Shown here piece after piece: positions 57,492-64,000 of a stretch of 64,000 nucleotides of DNA (within the stretch, counting starts at the first letter, position 1; every line of letters starts with the position of its first letter). Position numbers and translations under genes: made by a program. The notes beneath the pieces are model-generated. The model did no database searches and was not told the origin of the DNA. It saw nothing but the letters and a program-made list of their open reading frames with translations. This stretch comes from DATFQE01 sp963733845 (GTDB lineage: Bacteria > Actinomycetota > Thermoleophilia > Gaiellales > Gaiellaceae): contig CAVTEM010000012.1 of the NCBI GenBank assembly GCA_963733845.1, positions 248,001 to 312,000 on the forward strand. Direction: 5' to 3'.

Positions 57492-60062
57492 TTACGCCGA
57501 TTCGGCCTGGGGCGGGGCTTCGGGGCCGCTCGCGCCCGCGGACGCGGCCGGCTTGCGCCGCCTGTTGCGCCCTCCGCGCGACCCTCGCCGCGTCTTCTTC
57601 CGCGGCTTCGGCTGCTCCTCGCCACCCTCGGCGGGCGGCTCGCCTTCCGCCTCGGCCTGGCCGAGGTCCGGCTCCGGGACGTGGATCGTCGCCACGGGCT
57701 GCGCCTCCTGCGGCTCGGCCTCCGGCTTCTGACCGTTCTCGACGGCGGGGGCATCGCCGTTCGCCTGGGCGGCCGCTCCGGCGGGCTTGCGCTTGCGGCC
57801 TCGACCACCGCGCGAGCCGCGGCGTGTCTTCTTCTTCGGCTTGGGCTGGCCGTCCTCGGTCACCGCTTCCGTCGTCGCAGGCTCTTCCACCGGAGCCTCC
57901 TCCTCGGCGACGGCCTCGGCAGCCGCCTCCTCCGGCTCGGCCTGCGGGGCCTCCTCACCCTCGGCCGGCTGGGCCTCCTCGGCCTTCTTGCGCCGCGGCG
58001 CACGGGTCGGCTTCTCGGCCTCGGCCTCGGCAGTGATCGGCGTGTCTGGCGCCGGGGGTGCAGGGCGGAGCAGCGTGGCGTACGCCGTCCCGTCGAGCAC
58101 GCGCACGATCCGCGCCTTCACCTTCTTGCCGACCAGCTTCGCTGCGCCGGCGACCTCGATCGCGTAACCGTCGACCTTGCCGACGCCTGCGCCTGGGTCG
58201 TGGAGGCCGACCTCGCCAAGCTCGAGCTGCAGCTCGGCGTCCTCGGCGAAGGGGGCCTTCGGCGCCAGCTTCTCGACCGTCCCCTGCTCCAGCACGGCCA
58301 CGTGGTCGAGGTGGACGTCCTCGCGGGCCACGATGAACAGGCGGCGCTTGAGGCGCTCCTCGAGCGCGGTCAGCCGCTCCGCCCCGGGGCCGACCAGAAG
58401 CGCGGCGACACGCGCGTTCAGTTCCACGCGGAAGGCCTTGGTCCTCGAGCCGGAGGCGAGCGTGCGCAGCTTCCGCTCGACGTCGATCGCGGCAGTCTTC
58501 TCCGAGAGCACGACGCCGTCGCCGGAGCAGGTGGGGCACTTGCGGGTCATGATCTCGCGCGGCCCGTCGGTCACGTTCTGCCGGGTCATCTCCACGAGGC
58601 CGAGCGGCGAGATCTCGACGACGTACGTCTTCGTCCGGTCGCGCTCGAGCTCGTTCTTCAGCGCCTCCTCGACCGTCGCCCGGTTCTTCGGGCTGCCCAT
58701 GTCGATGAAGTCGATGACGATGATCCCGCCGATGTCGCGCAGCCGCAGCTGGCGCACGACCTCCTTGACTGCCTCGAGGTTGTTCTTCGTGATCGTGTCC
58801 TCGAGCCGCGCGCCGGAGCTCTTCGAGCGGGAGCCGACGAAGCGGCCCGTGTTGACGTCGATGACGGTGAACGCCTCGGCGTAGTCGAAGATCAGGTAGC
58901 CGCCGGAGGGCAGGTCGACGCGCCGTGAGAGGGTCGAGCGGATCTCCTCGTCCACTCCCGACGCCTCGAACAGCGGCTGCTTCTCGCGGTGGCGGATGAC
59001 GCGTTCGACCATGTGCGGCGACGTCTTCTTCAGGTAGCCGACGATGCGCTTGTGCGTGCGGTCGTGGTCGACGACGGCACGCACGAAGTCGTCCGTGAAC
59101 AGGTCGCGCACCACGCGCAGGGGGAGCTCGGCCTCCTGGTAGACGAGCGCGGGCGCCTTCGCGGCCTTCGCGCTCGTCTGGATCGACTTCCAGAGCCGCT
59201 GGAGGAAGACCAGGTCGCGCTCGACGTCCTCGGCGGACGCGCCTTCGGCGGCCGTACGCACGATCACGCCGCCCTTGGCCGGAGCGATCTCCTTGAGGAT
59301 GTCCCGCAGGCGGATGCGCTCGTCGTCTTCGAGCCGTCGCGAGACGCCGATGCCCTCGCCGTTGGGGACGAACACGACGAAGCGGCCCGGGAGCGAGATG
59401 TCCGTCGTCAGGCGGGCGCCCTTCGTCTTCATCGGGTCCTTGACCGCCTGGACGAGGATCTCCTGGCCGCGGTTGATCAGGTCCTGGATGCGCCGGTCGT
59501 GGCGCTTGCCCTCGAGCTCTGGGCCCACGATCTCGTCGACGTACAGGAAGCCGTTCTTCTCGAGGCCGATCTCGACGAACGCGGCCTCCATCCCGGGCAG
59601 GACATTGTCGACCGTGCCCTTGTAGATGTTGCCGGCGATCGAGCGGCGCTCGGGCCGCTCGAGGTAGGCCTCGGCGACCCGATCGTCCTCGAGCACGGCG
59701 ACGCGCTGTTCGCCGACGTCCACGGAGATCAGCAGCTCGCGCTTGGCGGGCGGCAGCGAGGGGCGCTTGGCCGGGGCCCGCCGGCGTGACGACGAGCGGC
59801 GCTGCTGCTTGCGCTCGCGCTCGGGCTGAGCCGGCCGTTCCTGCGGCTTCGGCTTCTCCTGGGTCGCGGCCGCCTTGGCGTCGGCGGGCCGCTTGGACCG
59901 GCCTCGACCGCCGCGGCTGCCGCGGCGACGGCGACTCTTGGAAGGTTCCCCACCCTCGCGGGCGGGCGTTGTCTTTACGGGTTCAGGGGGTGCGGGTGCG
60001 GCAGCCTCGGTGGGCGCCGGTTGGTCGTCGCGCCGGGACCGGCGCCTGAAAAGACGGAGCAA
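57492..60062 (-). CDS. rne: Ribonuclease E/G with RGG-type basic regions
   Basis: 856 residues from TTG 60062 behind GAGAGGATT. Residues about 110-530 are the catalytic RNase E/G domain: S1 part (NIYKGTVDNVLPGMEAAFVE), RNase H-like part, catalytic acids in VIDVNTGRFVG and IIVIDFIDMG, and the zinc link CPTCSGDG. A TRAM-like segment lies near residue 650 (VDGYAIEVAGAAKLVGKKVK). Basic RGG stretches occur three times (RRRRGSRGGRGRSKRPA, KTRRGSRGGRGRKRKPA, KTRRGSRGGRNRRRKPA), one in the N-terminal arm and two in the C-terminal arm, separated by acidic Ala/Glu/Pro linkers. They probably bind RNA or partner proteins. The gene is intact. Confidence 0.92.
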   Translation of the reverse strand: MLRLFRRRSRRDDQPAPTEAAAPAPPEPVKTTPAREGGEPSKSRRRRGSRGGRGRSKRPADAKAAATQEKPKPQERPAQPERERKQQRRSSSRRRAPAKRPSLPPAKRELLISVDVGEQRVAVLEDDRVAEAYLERPERRSIAGNIYKGTVDNVLPGMEAAFVEIGLEKNGFLYVDEIVGPELEGKRHDRRIQDLINRGQEILVQAVKDPMKTKGARLTTDISLPGRFVVFVPNGEGIGVSRRLEDDERIRLRDILKEIAPAKGGVIVRTAAEGASAEDVERDLVFLQRLWKSIQTSAKAAKAPALVYQEAELPLRVVRDLFTDDFVRAVVDHDRTHKRIVGYLKKTSPHMVERVIRHREKQPLFEASGVDEEIRSTLSRRVDLPSGGYLIFDYAEAFTVIDVNTGRFVGSRSKSSGARLEDTITKNNLEAVKEVVRQLRLRDIGGIIVIDFIDMGSPKNRATVEEALKNELERDRTKTYVVEISPLGLVEMTRQNVTDGPREIMTRKCPTCSGDGVVLSEKTAAIDVERKLRTLASGSRTKAFRVELNARVAALLVGPGAERLTALEERLKRRLFIVAREDVHLDHVAVLEQGTVEKLAPKAPFAEDAELQLELGEVGLHDPGAGVGKVDGYAIEVAGAAKLVGKKVKARIVRVLDGTAYATLLRPAPPAPDTPITAEAEAEKPTRAPRRKKAEEAQPAEGEEAPQAEPEEAAAEAVAEEEAPVEEPATTEAVTEDGQPKPKKKTRRGSRGGRGRKRKPAGAAAQANGDAPAVENGQKPEAEPQEAQPVATIHVPEPDLGQAEAEGEPPAEGGEEQPKPRKKTRRGSRGGRNRRRKPAASAGASGPEAPPQAESA

Positions 60063-60206
60063 AAGAATCCTCTCTGGATGTCGCGCGCGCGTGCGAAAGC
60101 CGACAGTGACGGCGGAAGGAGCACGTGCTGCACGAAGTGGGTGTTGTCGAAAGTCGTAAACATGACCCTCTGCCTCAAGGCTAGCAAGGGATCCGGCCGA
60201 CCGGTT

Positions 60207-60416
60207 CTACGCCGCGGCCGCAGGACGCAGCTTCGTGCGCCTCGTCCTGATCACGCGGAGCCGCTGGCTCAGGCGCGCCCACGCCCAGGGCTCGATCTGC
60301 CCGTAGCGCAGCTCGGCCTGACCCCGCGTCGCGGCCAGATACTCGAACCAGGCGTCGGCTTCCTCGATCAGCAGAAGCTCGTACGCCTCACGCTTCCCAC
60401 TCACCACCGCTGCCAC
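60207..60416 (-). CDS. Small protein of unknown function
   Basis: 69 residues (MAAVVSGKREAYELLLIEEA, then DAWFEYLAATRGQAELRYGQ and IEPWAWARLSQRLRVIRTRR). Helical, with aromatic residues spaced along one face and a basic C terminus; no known motif. The ATG lies in a good position after an AGGAGGTGGC-like ribosome site on the minus strand. It lies between rodA and rne on the same strand. I do not recognise a family, but the amino-acid pattern looks like protein. Confidence 0.62.
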   Translation of the reverse strand: MAAVVSGKREAYELLLIEEADAWFEYLAATRGQAELRYGQIEPWAWARLSQRLRVIRTRRTKLRPAAAA

Positions 60417-60500
60417 CTCCTGGTCGGGATGGCAACAAGGTAGGACCTGGACCGGACGGCACCGTAGGTGCTATCCGCGAAGCGGAAGTGGGGAGGGGGT

Positions 60501-60529
60501 CTGGGGGAACCGGGTGGTGGTTCCCCCAG
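60501..60529 (-). terminator. Hairpin immediately after rodA
   Basis: CTGGGGGAACC (60501-60511) is exactly complementary to GGTTCCCCCAG (60519-60529), an 11-bp stem that abuts the rodA stop codon. No T-run follows on the minus strand, so it is a terminator-like or RNA-stabilising hairpin. Confidence 0.55.
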
Positions 60530-61699
60530 CTACCTGCGCCGAACCGAGATCGCCTGGAGAACGCCGATCGCGGTCAGGTTCATCACCATCGCGGAGCCCC
60601 CGAAGCTCACGAACGGCAAGGGGATCCCGGTCACCGGAGCGAGCCCGATCGTCATGCCGACGTTGACGAAGATCTGGAACAGGAGCACGAACGCGATCGA
60701 CCCCGCCACGATCGCCGAGAAGGCATCCCTCGCCACGGCCACGATCTTGATCGCGCGCCAGATCACCAGCAGGTAGAGCAGGAGCAAGATCGACACACCC
60801 ACGAAGCCGCGCTGCTCGGCGAGCGAGGCGAACACGAAGTCGGTCGCATGCTCGGGCAGGTAGTCGAGGTTGGTCTGGGTCGCGTCCTCGACGCCGCGCC
60901 CGCGGATGCCGCCGGCGCCGACGGCGGTGATCGACTGGTCGACGTTGTAGCCGGCACCGCCCGGGTCGTTCTCGGGATTCGCGAAGGCCGTCAGGCGGGC
61001 CGTCTGGTACGGCTTGAGGATCTGCAGGCCCGCCGCCGGCCCGAGCCAGAGCACGAACAGCACGACGAAGGTGCCGATCGCGGCGAGCACCGCGAGGTGC
61101 AGCCAGCGCGCGCCGGCGAAGAAGAGCGCCGCCGCGAGCGCGGCCGCGTACACGAGCGCGGTGCCGATGTCCGGCTGCAGGAAGACGAGCACGGTCGGGA
61201 TGGCCGCGAAGCCCACGGCGGCCGCGACGGTGCTCACCTCGCCGATGCGCTTCGCGCGGTCGGCGAGGAACGCGGCCAGGAAGAGGACGAGCAGCAGCTT
61301 CGAGAACTCCGAAGGCTGGAAGCGGTAGAAGCCCAGGTCGAGCCAGCGCTGCGAGCCGCGGACCTCGGTGCCGATCGCCACCACGACCAGCAGCAGCGCG
61401 ATCATCAGGCCGAAGACGACGCGCTTGTGGCGGCGGTACAGGTCCGGGTCGATCAGCGAGGCGGCGATGAGGCCGGCGGCGCCGAGGCCGACCGCGAACG
61501 CCTGGCGCATGACGAAGTAGCGCTCGTTGCCGAGGATGTCGTCGCGCGTGACGCCCGCGATCACCCAGAGCCCGTACCCGACGAGCGCGGCCGCGGCGCC
61601 GAGCAGCAGCCAGTCGAGCCCGCGCAGGTAGGTGGCGACGCGCCCTGCCTCGAGCGGGCGCGGGCGGGCGAAGCCGCTTCTGCCGACGTAGTCGGTCAA
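60530..61699 (-). CDS. rodA: Peptidoglycan glycosyltransferase RodA
   Basis: 389 residues from TTG 61699, overlapping the PBP2 stop. Ten membrane segments of the SEDS family are visible. Conserved parts are RGSQRWLDLGFYRFQPSEFS (with the QPSE motif), FLQPDIGTALV, YQTARLTAFANPENDPGGAG, YLPEHATDFVFASLAEQRGF and TGIPLPFVSFGGSAMVMNLT near the end. RodA polymerises lipid II for side-wall growth together with PBP2, the next gene upstream. The gene is intact. Confidence 0.94.
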   Translation of the reverse strand: MTDYVGRSGFARPRPLEAGRVATYLRGLDWLLLGAAAALVGYGLWVIAGVTRDDILGNERYFVMRQAFAVGLGAAGLIAASLIDPDLYRRHKRVVFGLMIALLLVVVAIGTEVRGSQRWLDLGFYRFQPSEFSKLLLVLFLAAFLADRAKRIGEVSTVAAAVGFAAIPTVLVFLQPDIGTALVYAAALAAALFFAGARWLHLAVLAAIGTFVVLFVLWLGPAAGLQILKPYQTARLTAFANPENDPGGAGYNVDQSITAVGAGGIRGRGVEDATQTNLDYLPEHATDFVFASLAEQRGFVGVSILLLLYLLVIWRAIKIVAVARDAFSAIVAGSIAFVLLFQIFVNVGMTIGLAPVTGIPLPFVSFGGSAMVMNLTAIGVLQAISVRRR

Positions 61700-63708
61700 T
61701 CTGCCGCCTCCGCCGACGCCACGTAGCTGTCGATGCCGAAGTGCTTGGCGAAGATCTTGGCCGTCATGGGAGCCGCCACCGCGCCGCCGAAGCCGCCGTT
61801 CTCGACGATCGCGCAGACGACCAGCTCGGGCTGGTCGGTCGGGCCGTAGCCGCAGAACCACGACTGGTCGACGAGGTCGACGTAGCCGCCGAGGTCGCGC
61901 GCCTTCTCCGCGGTGCCCGTCTTGCCGGCGATCGGGATCGGGAAGGCGCCGAAGACGCTCGAGGAGGTGCCGTAGCTCTCGTGCGTGGCCTTGTAGAGGC
62001 CGTCGCGGATCGCGGCGAGCGCGCCCTGATCGACGTTCAGCGAGCGCGGCGGCGGCGGCGCCAGGCTGCGGCGGACGATCGGCTGGGCGCTCTCGTCGCC
62101 CGATTCCTCGACGCGGCTGGCCACGTGCGGCTTGATCAGCTTGCCGCCGTTGGCGACGAACGAGTAGAAGACCGCCATCTGGAGCGGCGTCACGAGCAGG
62201 TCTTTCTGGCCGATTGCCAGCTGGATCGAGTCGCCGGGCTTCCACAGCTTCTCGATCTCGTTGTCGGCCCAGCGCTCGCGCTTCCACGCGATCGTGGGGA
62301 CGAGCCCCGACTCCTCGGGCCCGATGTCGATCCCCGTGGGCTTGCCGAACCCGAGCCGGTGCGCCCAGGCCTGGAGCGGCTGGCCGCGCTCGGGCGGGAG
62401 GTTGTAGAAGTCCTCGCCCACCTTGTAGAAGTACGTGTCGCACGAGGCGCCGAGCGCCGTCGGCAGCGTCATCGCGGCGTTCACGTTGGGGTCCCAGTTG
62501 CGGAAGACCTGCCGGTCGCGGCCGGCCACGTACGAGCTCGTGCACGGCACCGTGGAGTACGGCGCGAGCGTGTGCTCCTGCATCGCGGCCAGCGCCGTGA
62601 GCGGCTTCCACGTCGAGCCGGGCGGGTACAGACCCTGCGTGACGCGGTTGATCGCGGGGAAGTTCGCCGCCTCCGCCTCTCTCTGGCTGACGAGACGGGC
62701 GAGCTCGCGGTTCGCCCGGCCGACGTAGACGCGCGGCTGGTAGGTCGGGTTCGACGCCAGCGCCCGGATCTCGCCGTTGCGCGGGTCGATCGCCACGACC
62801 GCACCGCCGTTCGCCATCCAGCAGCCCTTGCAATCCTGCGTCTGCGCATACTCGACCGCCTCGCGCAGGGCGCGCTCTGCGGCCTGTTGCAACTCGATGT
62901 CGATCGTGAGCCGGAGCGAATACCCCGACTGCGGCTCGCGGATCCGGTTCATGTCACTCCGCGGCCGCCCGACCGAGTCGACGCGCAGCTGCGCGCGCCC
63001 GGGCAGGCCGCGCAGGTAGCGGTCGTAGGTCGCCTCCACCCCGCCCTGCCCGATCTTGTCCCCGAGCTCGTAGCCCTGCTTGCGCAGGCGCTTGAGCTGG
63101 TCCGGCGAGATCTCGCCGACGTAGCCCAGCACGTGCGCGCCCAGCGACTGGAAGGGATAGGAGCGGACGTACGAGTCCGCGATGCGAACCCCGGGCAGCT
63201 CGCTCTCGTGCTCGAGGAGGTAGAGAACCTCGTCCTCGTCGGCGGCCTGTTTCACGGTCACGATCGCCAGCGGGTCGCCCTCGCGCTTGCGCACGTCCCG
63301 TGCGACCGGGCCGTATTCGACGCCCAGGATGCCCGTCAGGTTGCGGAGCAGGCGCCGGCGCGCGACGGGATTGTCCGGGAGGTCGGCCGGCCAGAGCTGG
63401 ACCGCCGTCGCCGCCTTGTTCTTCACCAGGACGCGGCCCTTGGTGTCGAGCACGGCGCCACGCGGCGCCTCGATCCGGATCGTGCGCAGCTGGTTGTCCT
63501 GCGCGGCCCGTAGGTACTGCGTCCCCGAGAGCACCTGTAACGCCCAAAGGCGGAAGAAGAGGATCCCGAAGACTGCGAGGGTGATCGCGCCGAGGATCCC
63601 GATCCGCAGCGCAAGCCCGGGCGTGAGGCGGTACGGCTCTTCGACGCGGGGATCCCGCGGCAGGAAGCTCCCGCCGGCGGGCGGCCGGGTGCGCGTCGGG
63701 CTAGCCAA
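61696..63708 (-). CDS. mrdA: Penicillin-binding protein 2, elongation transpeptidase
   Basis: 670 residues from TTG 63708. A cytoplasmic arm is followed by one membrane helix (LRIGILGAITLAVFGILFFR), the pedestal (RIEAPRGAVLDTKGRVLVKN) and the transpeptidase domain. Active-site motifs are SxxK in YPPGSTWKPLTAL, the second motif as GASCDTYFY (SxD rather than SxN) and KTG in IAGKTGTAEKARD. It cross-links side-wall peptidoglycan in the rod complex with RodA and MreD. Its stop overlaps the rodA start and its start overlaps the mreD end. The gene is intact. Confidence 0.94.
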   Translation of the reverse strand: MASPTRTRPPAGGSFLPRDPRVEEPYRLTPGLALRIGILGAITLAVFGILFFRLWALQVLSGTQYLRAAQDNQLRTIRIEAPRGAVLDTKGRVLVKNKAATAVQLWPADLPDNPVARRRLLRNLTGILGVEYGPVARDVRKREGDPLAIVTVKQAADEDEVLYLLEHESELPGVRIADSYVRSYPFQSLGAHVLGYVGEISPDQLKRLRKQGYELGDKIGQGGVEATYDRYLRGLPGRAQLRVDSVGRPRSDMNRIREPQSGYSLRLTIDIELQQAAERALREAVEYAQTQDCKGCWMANGGAVVAIDPRNGEIRALASNPTYQPRVYVGRANRELARLVSQREAEAANFPAINRVTQGLYPPGSTWKPLTALAAMQEHTLAPYSTVPCTSSYVAGRDRQVFRNWDPNVNAAMTLPTALGASCDTYFYKVGEDFYNLPPERGQPLQAWAHRLGFGKPTGIDIGPEESGLVPTIAWKRERWADNEIEKLWKPGDSIQLAIGQKDLLVTPLQMAVFYSFVANGGKLIKPHVASRVEESGDESAQPIVRRSLAPPPPRSLNVDQGALAAIRDGLYKATHESYGTSSSVFGAFPIPIAGKTGTAEKARDLGGYVDLVDQSWFCGYGPTDQPELVVCAIVENGGFGGAVAAPMTAKIFAKHFGIDSYVASAEAAD

Positions 63709-64000
63709 CGATCTGCACTTCCACGCTACGCGTCCCAGTTTCGCGAGCGTCGGGGGCGAGCAGCCGGCGAACGAGCGCGTATACCGGCACGGTCAGCAGC
63801 AGGTTGAGCATCAGGGTCGCGGGCAGCGCCTCGACCAGGGCGACCCGCGCCTGGACGGACTCGCCGAGCAGGAAGTGCAGCGCGAGGTCCCCGATCGCGA
63901 ACAGCACGGTGACCACGGCGACCGACACGAACGGCGCATGCGCTCGGTCGCGCCCGGTGGTCTCGCCGTAGCGCCCGATCCAGTAGCCCCCGAGCGTCAG
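63701..64000 (-). CDS. mreD: Rod shape-determining protein MreD, C-terminal part (runs off the right edge)
   Basis: The last 99 residues or so of a small membrane protein: LTLGGYWIGRYGETTGRDRA, then VSVAVVTVLFAIGDLALHFL, ATLMLNLLLTVPVYALVRRL and the end RETGTRSVEVQIVG. Hydrophobic pattern and position directly before PBP2 and RodA identify MreD. The frame is open to the window edge, so the start lies outside; mreC and mreB would be expected beyond. Confidence 0.85.
   Translation of the reverse strand: MTLGGYWIGRYGETTGRDRAHAPFVSVAVVTVLFAIGDLALHFLLGESVQARVALVEALPATLMLNLLLTVPVYALVRRLLAPDARETGTRSVEVQIVG

Noticed and set aside
57681..58928. A 415-codon open frame on the plus strand
   Set aside because: It is antisense to the conserved catalytic part of rne and is leucine/arginine-rich in the manner of shadow frames.
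60063..60206. Possible gene upstream of rne
   Set aside because: The frames here lack starts or resemblance to proteins; it is best taken as the rne leader, with no motif I can name.
60417..60500. Possible gene between rodA and the 69-residue protein
   Set aside because: No start with a ribosome site on either strand; only the hairpin at 60501-60529 stands out.
1..64000. CRISPR array, rRNA operon, prophage or integrase genes
   Set aside because: No regularly spaced repeats, rRNA sequence, integrase or phage structural genes were seen anywhere in the window.

Overview
The window is high-GC DNA (roughly 70% by eye) from a rod-shaped, aerobic soil-type bacterium. The rodA/mrdA/mreD, rne-rplU-rpmA-obgE-nadD-rsfS block, the actinobacterial style of the regulators and the low use of ATG starts point to Actinomycetota, most likely a deep lineage such as Thermoleophilia. 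That placement is an inference.

The left 35 kb is an aromatic-compound catabolic island. From the left edge to 4.7 kb a minus-strand operon encodes the protocatechuate ortho-cleavage pathway (aldehyde dehydrogenase, a two-subunit 3-oxoadipate CoA-transferase of the CatI/CatJ type, PcaH, PcaG and the start of PcaB), read away from a divergent IclR/PcaR-like regulator. From 5.7 to 12.8 kb a second minus-strand operon joins methoxyl removal (LigM-like tetrahydrofolate-dependent O-demethylase, MetF with a MetV-like domain) to a ring-cleavage and gallate-type lower pathway (extradiol dioxygenase, DUF6282 hydrolase, GalB-type 4-oxalomesaconate hydratase, RraA-type aldolase, a dehydrogenase). A divergent GntR gene and a second ligM copy follow, separated by a MITE-like element.

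From 15.3 to 34.8 kb lies a plus-strand series: a branched-chain-type ABC transporter, a Paa-like aryl-CoA epoxidase set (PaaA, PaaD, short PaaB, an unknown small protein, PaaC fused to a zinc ribbon), a gamma-carbonic-anhydrase-like protein, two aldehyde dehydrogenases, an enoyl-CoA hydratase, a 3-hydroxybenzoate-type monooxygenase, a MaoC hydratase, a secreted tannase/feruloyl esterase, a benzoate-type CoA ligase, a TetR regulator, a hydrolase and a GntR regulator. Five copies of one palindrome (GACTGNCCGGNCAGTC-like) sit before the transporter, paaA, the tannase (two) and the CoA ligase. This looks like one TetR-controlled regulon for taking up, releasing, activating and oxidising lignin- or tannin-derived aromatics.

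The right 29 kb is mostly core genome: a MetE-like methyltransferase, a ParB-like protein, a candidate small RNA with a strong terminator, a response regulator and large histidine kinase, a diguanylate cyclase, 2-oxoglutarate dehydrogenase E1, a nitrilase, rsgA with a possible leader peptide, tRNA-Ala(GGC) overlapped by an endonuclease-like gene, rsfS, nadD, obgE, rpmA, rplU, rne, rodA, mrdA and the end of mreD.

About twenty genes carry a single-base frame break, with conserved family sequence continuing on both sides. These are most likely sequencing or assembly indels rather than real pseudogenes. Affected genes are given at full span, with the break noted.
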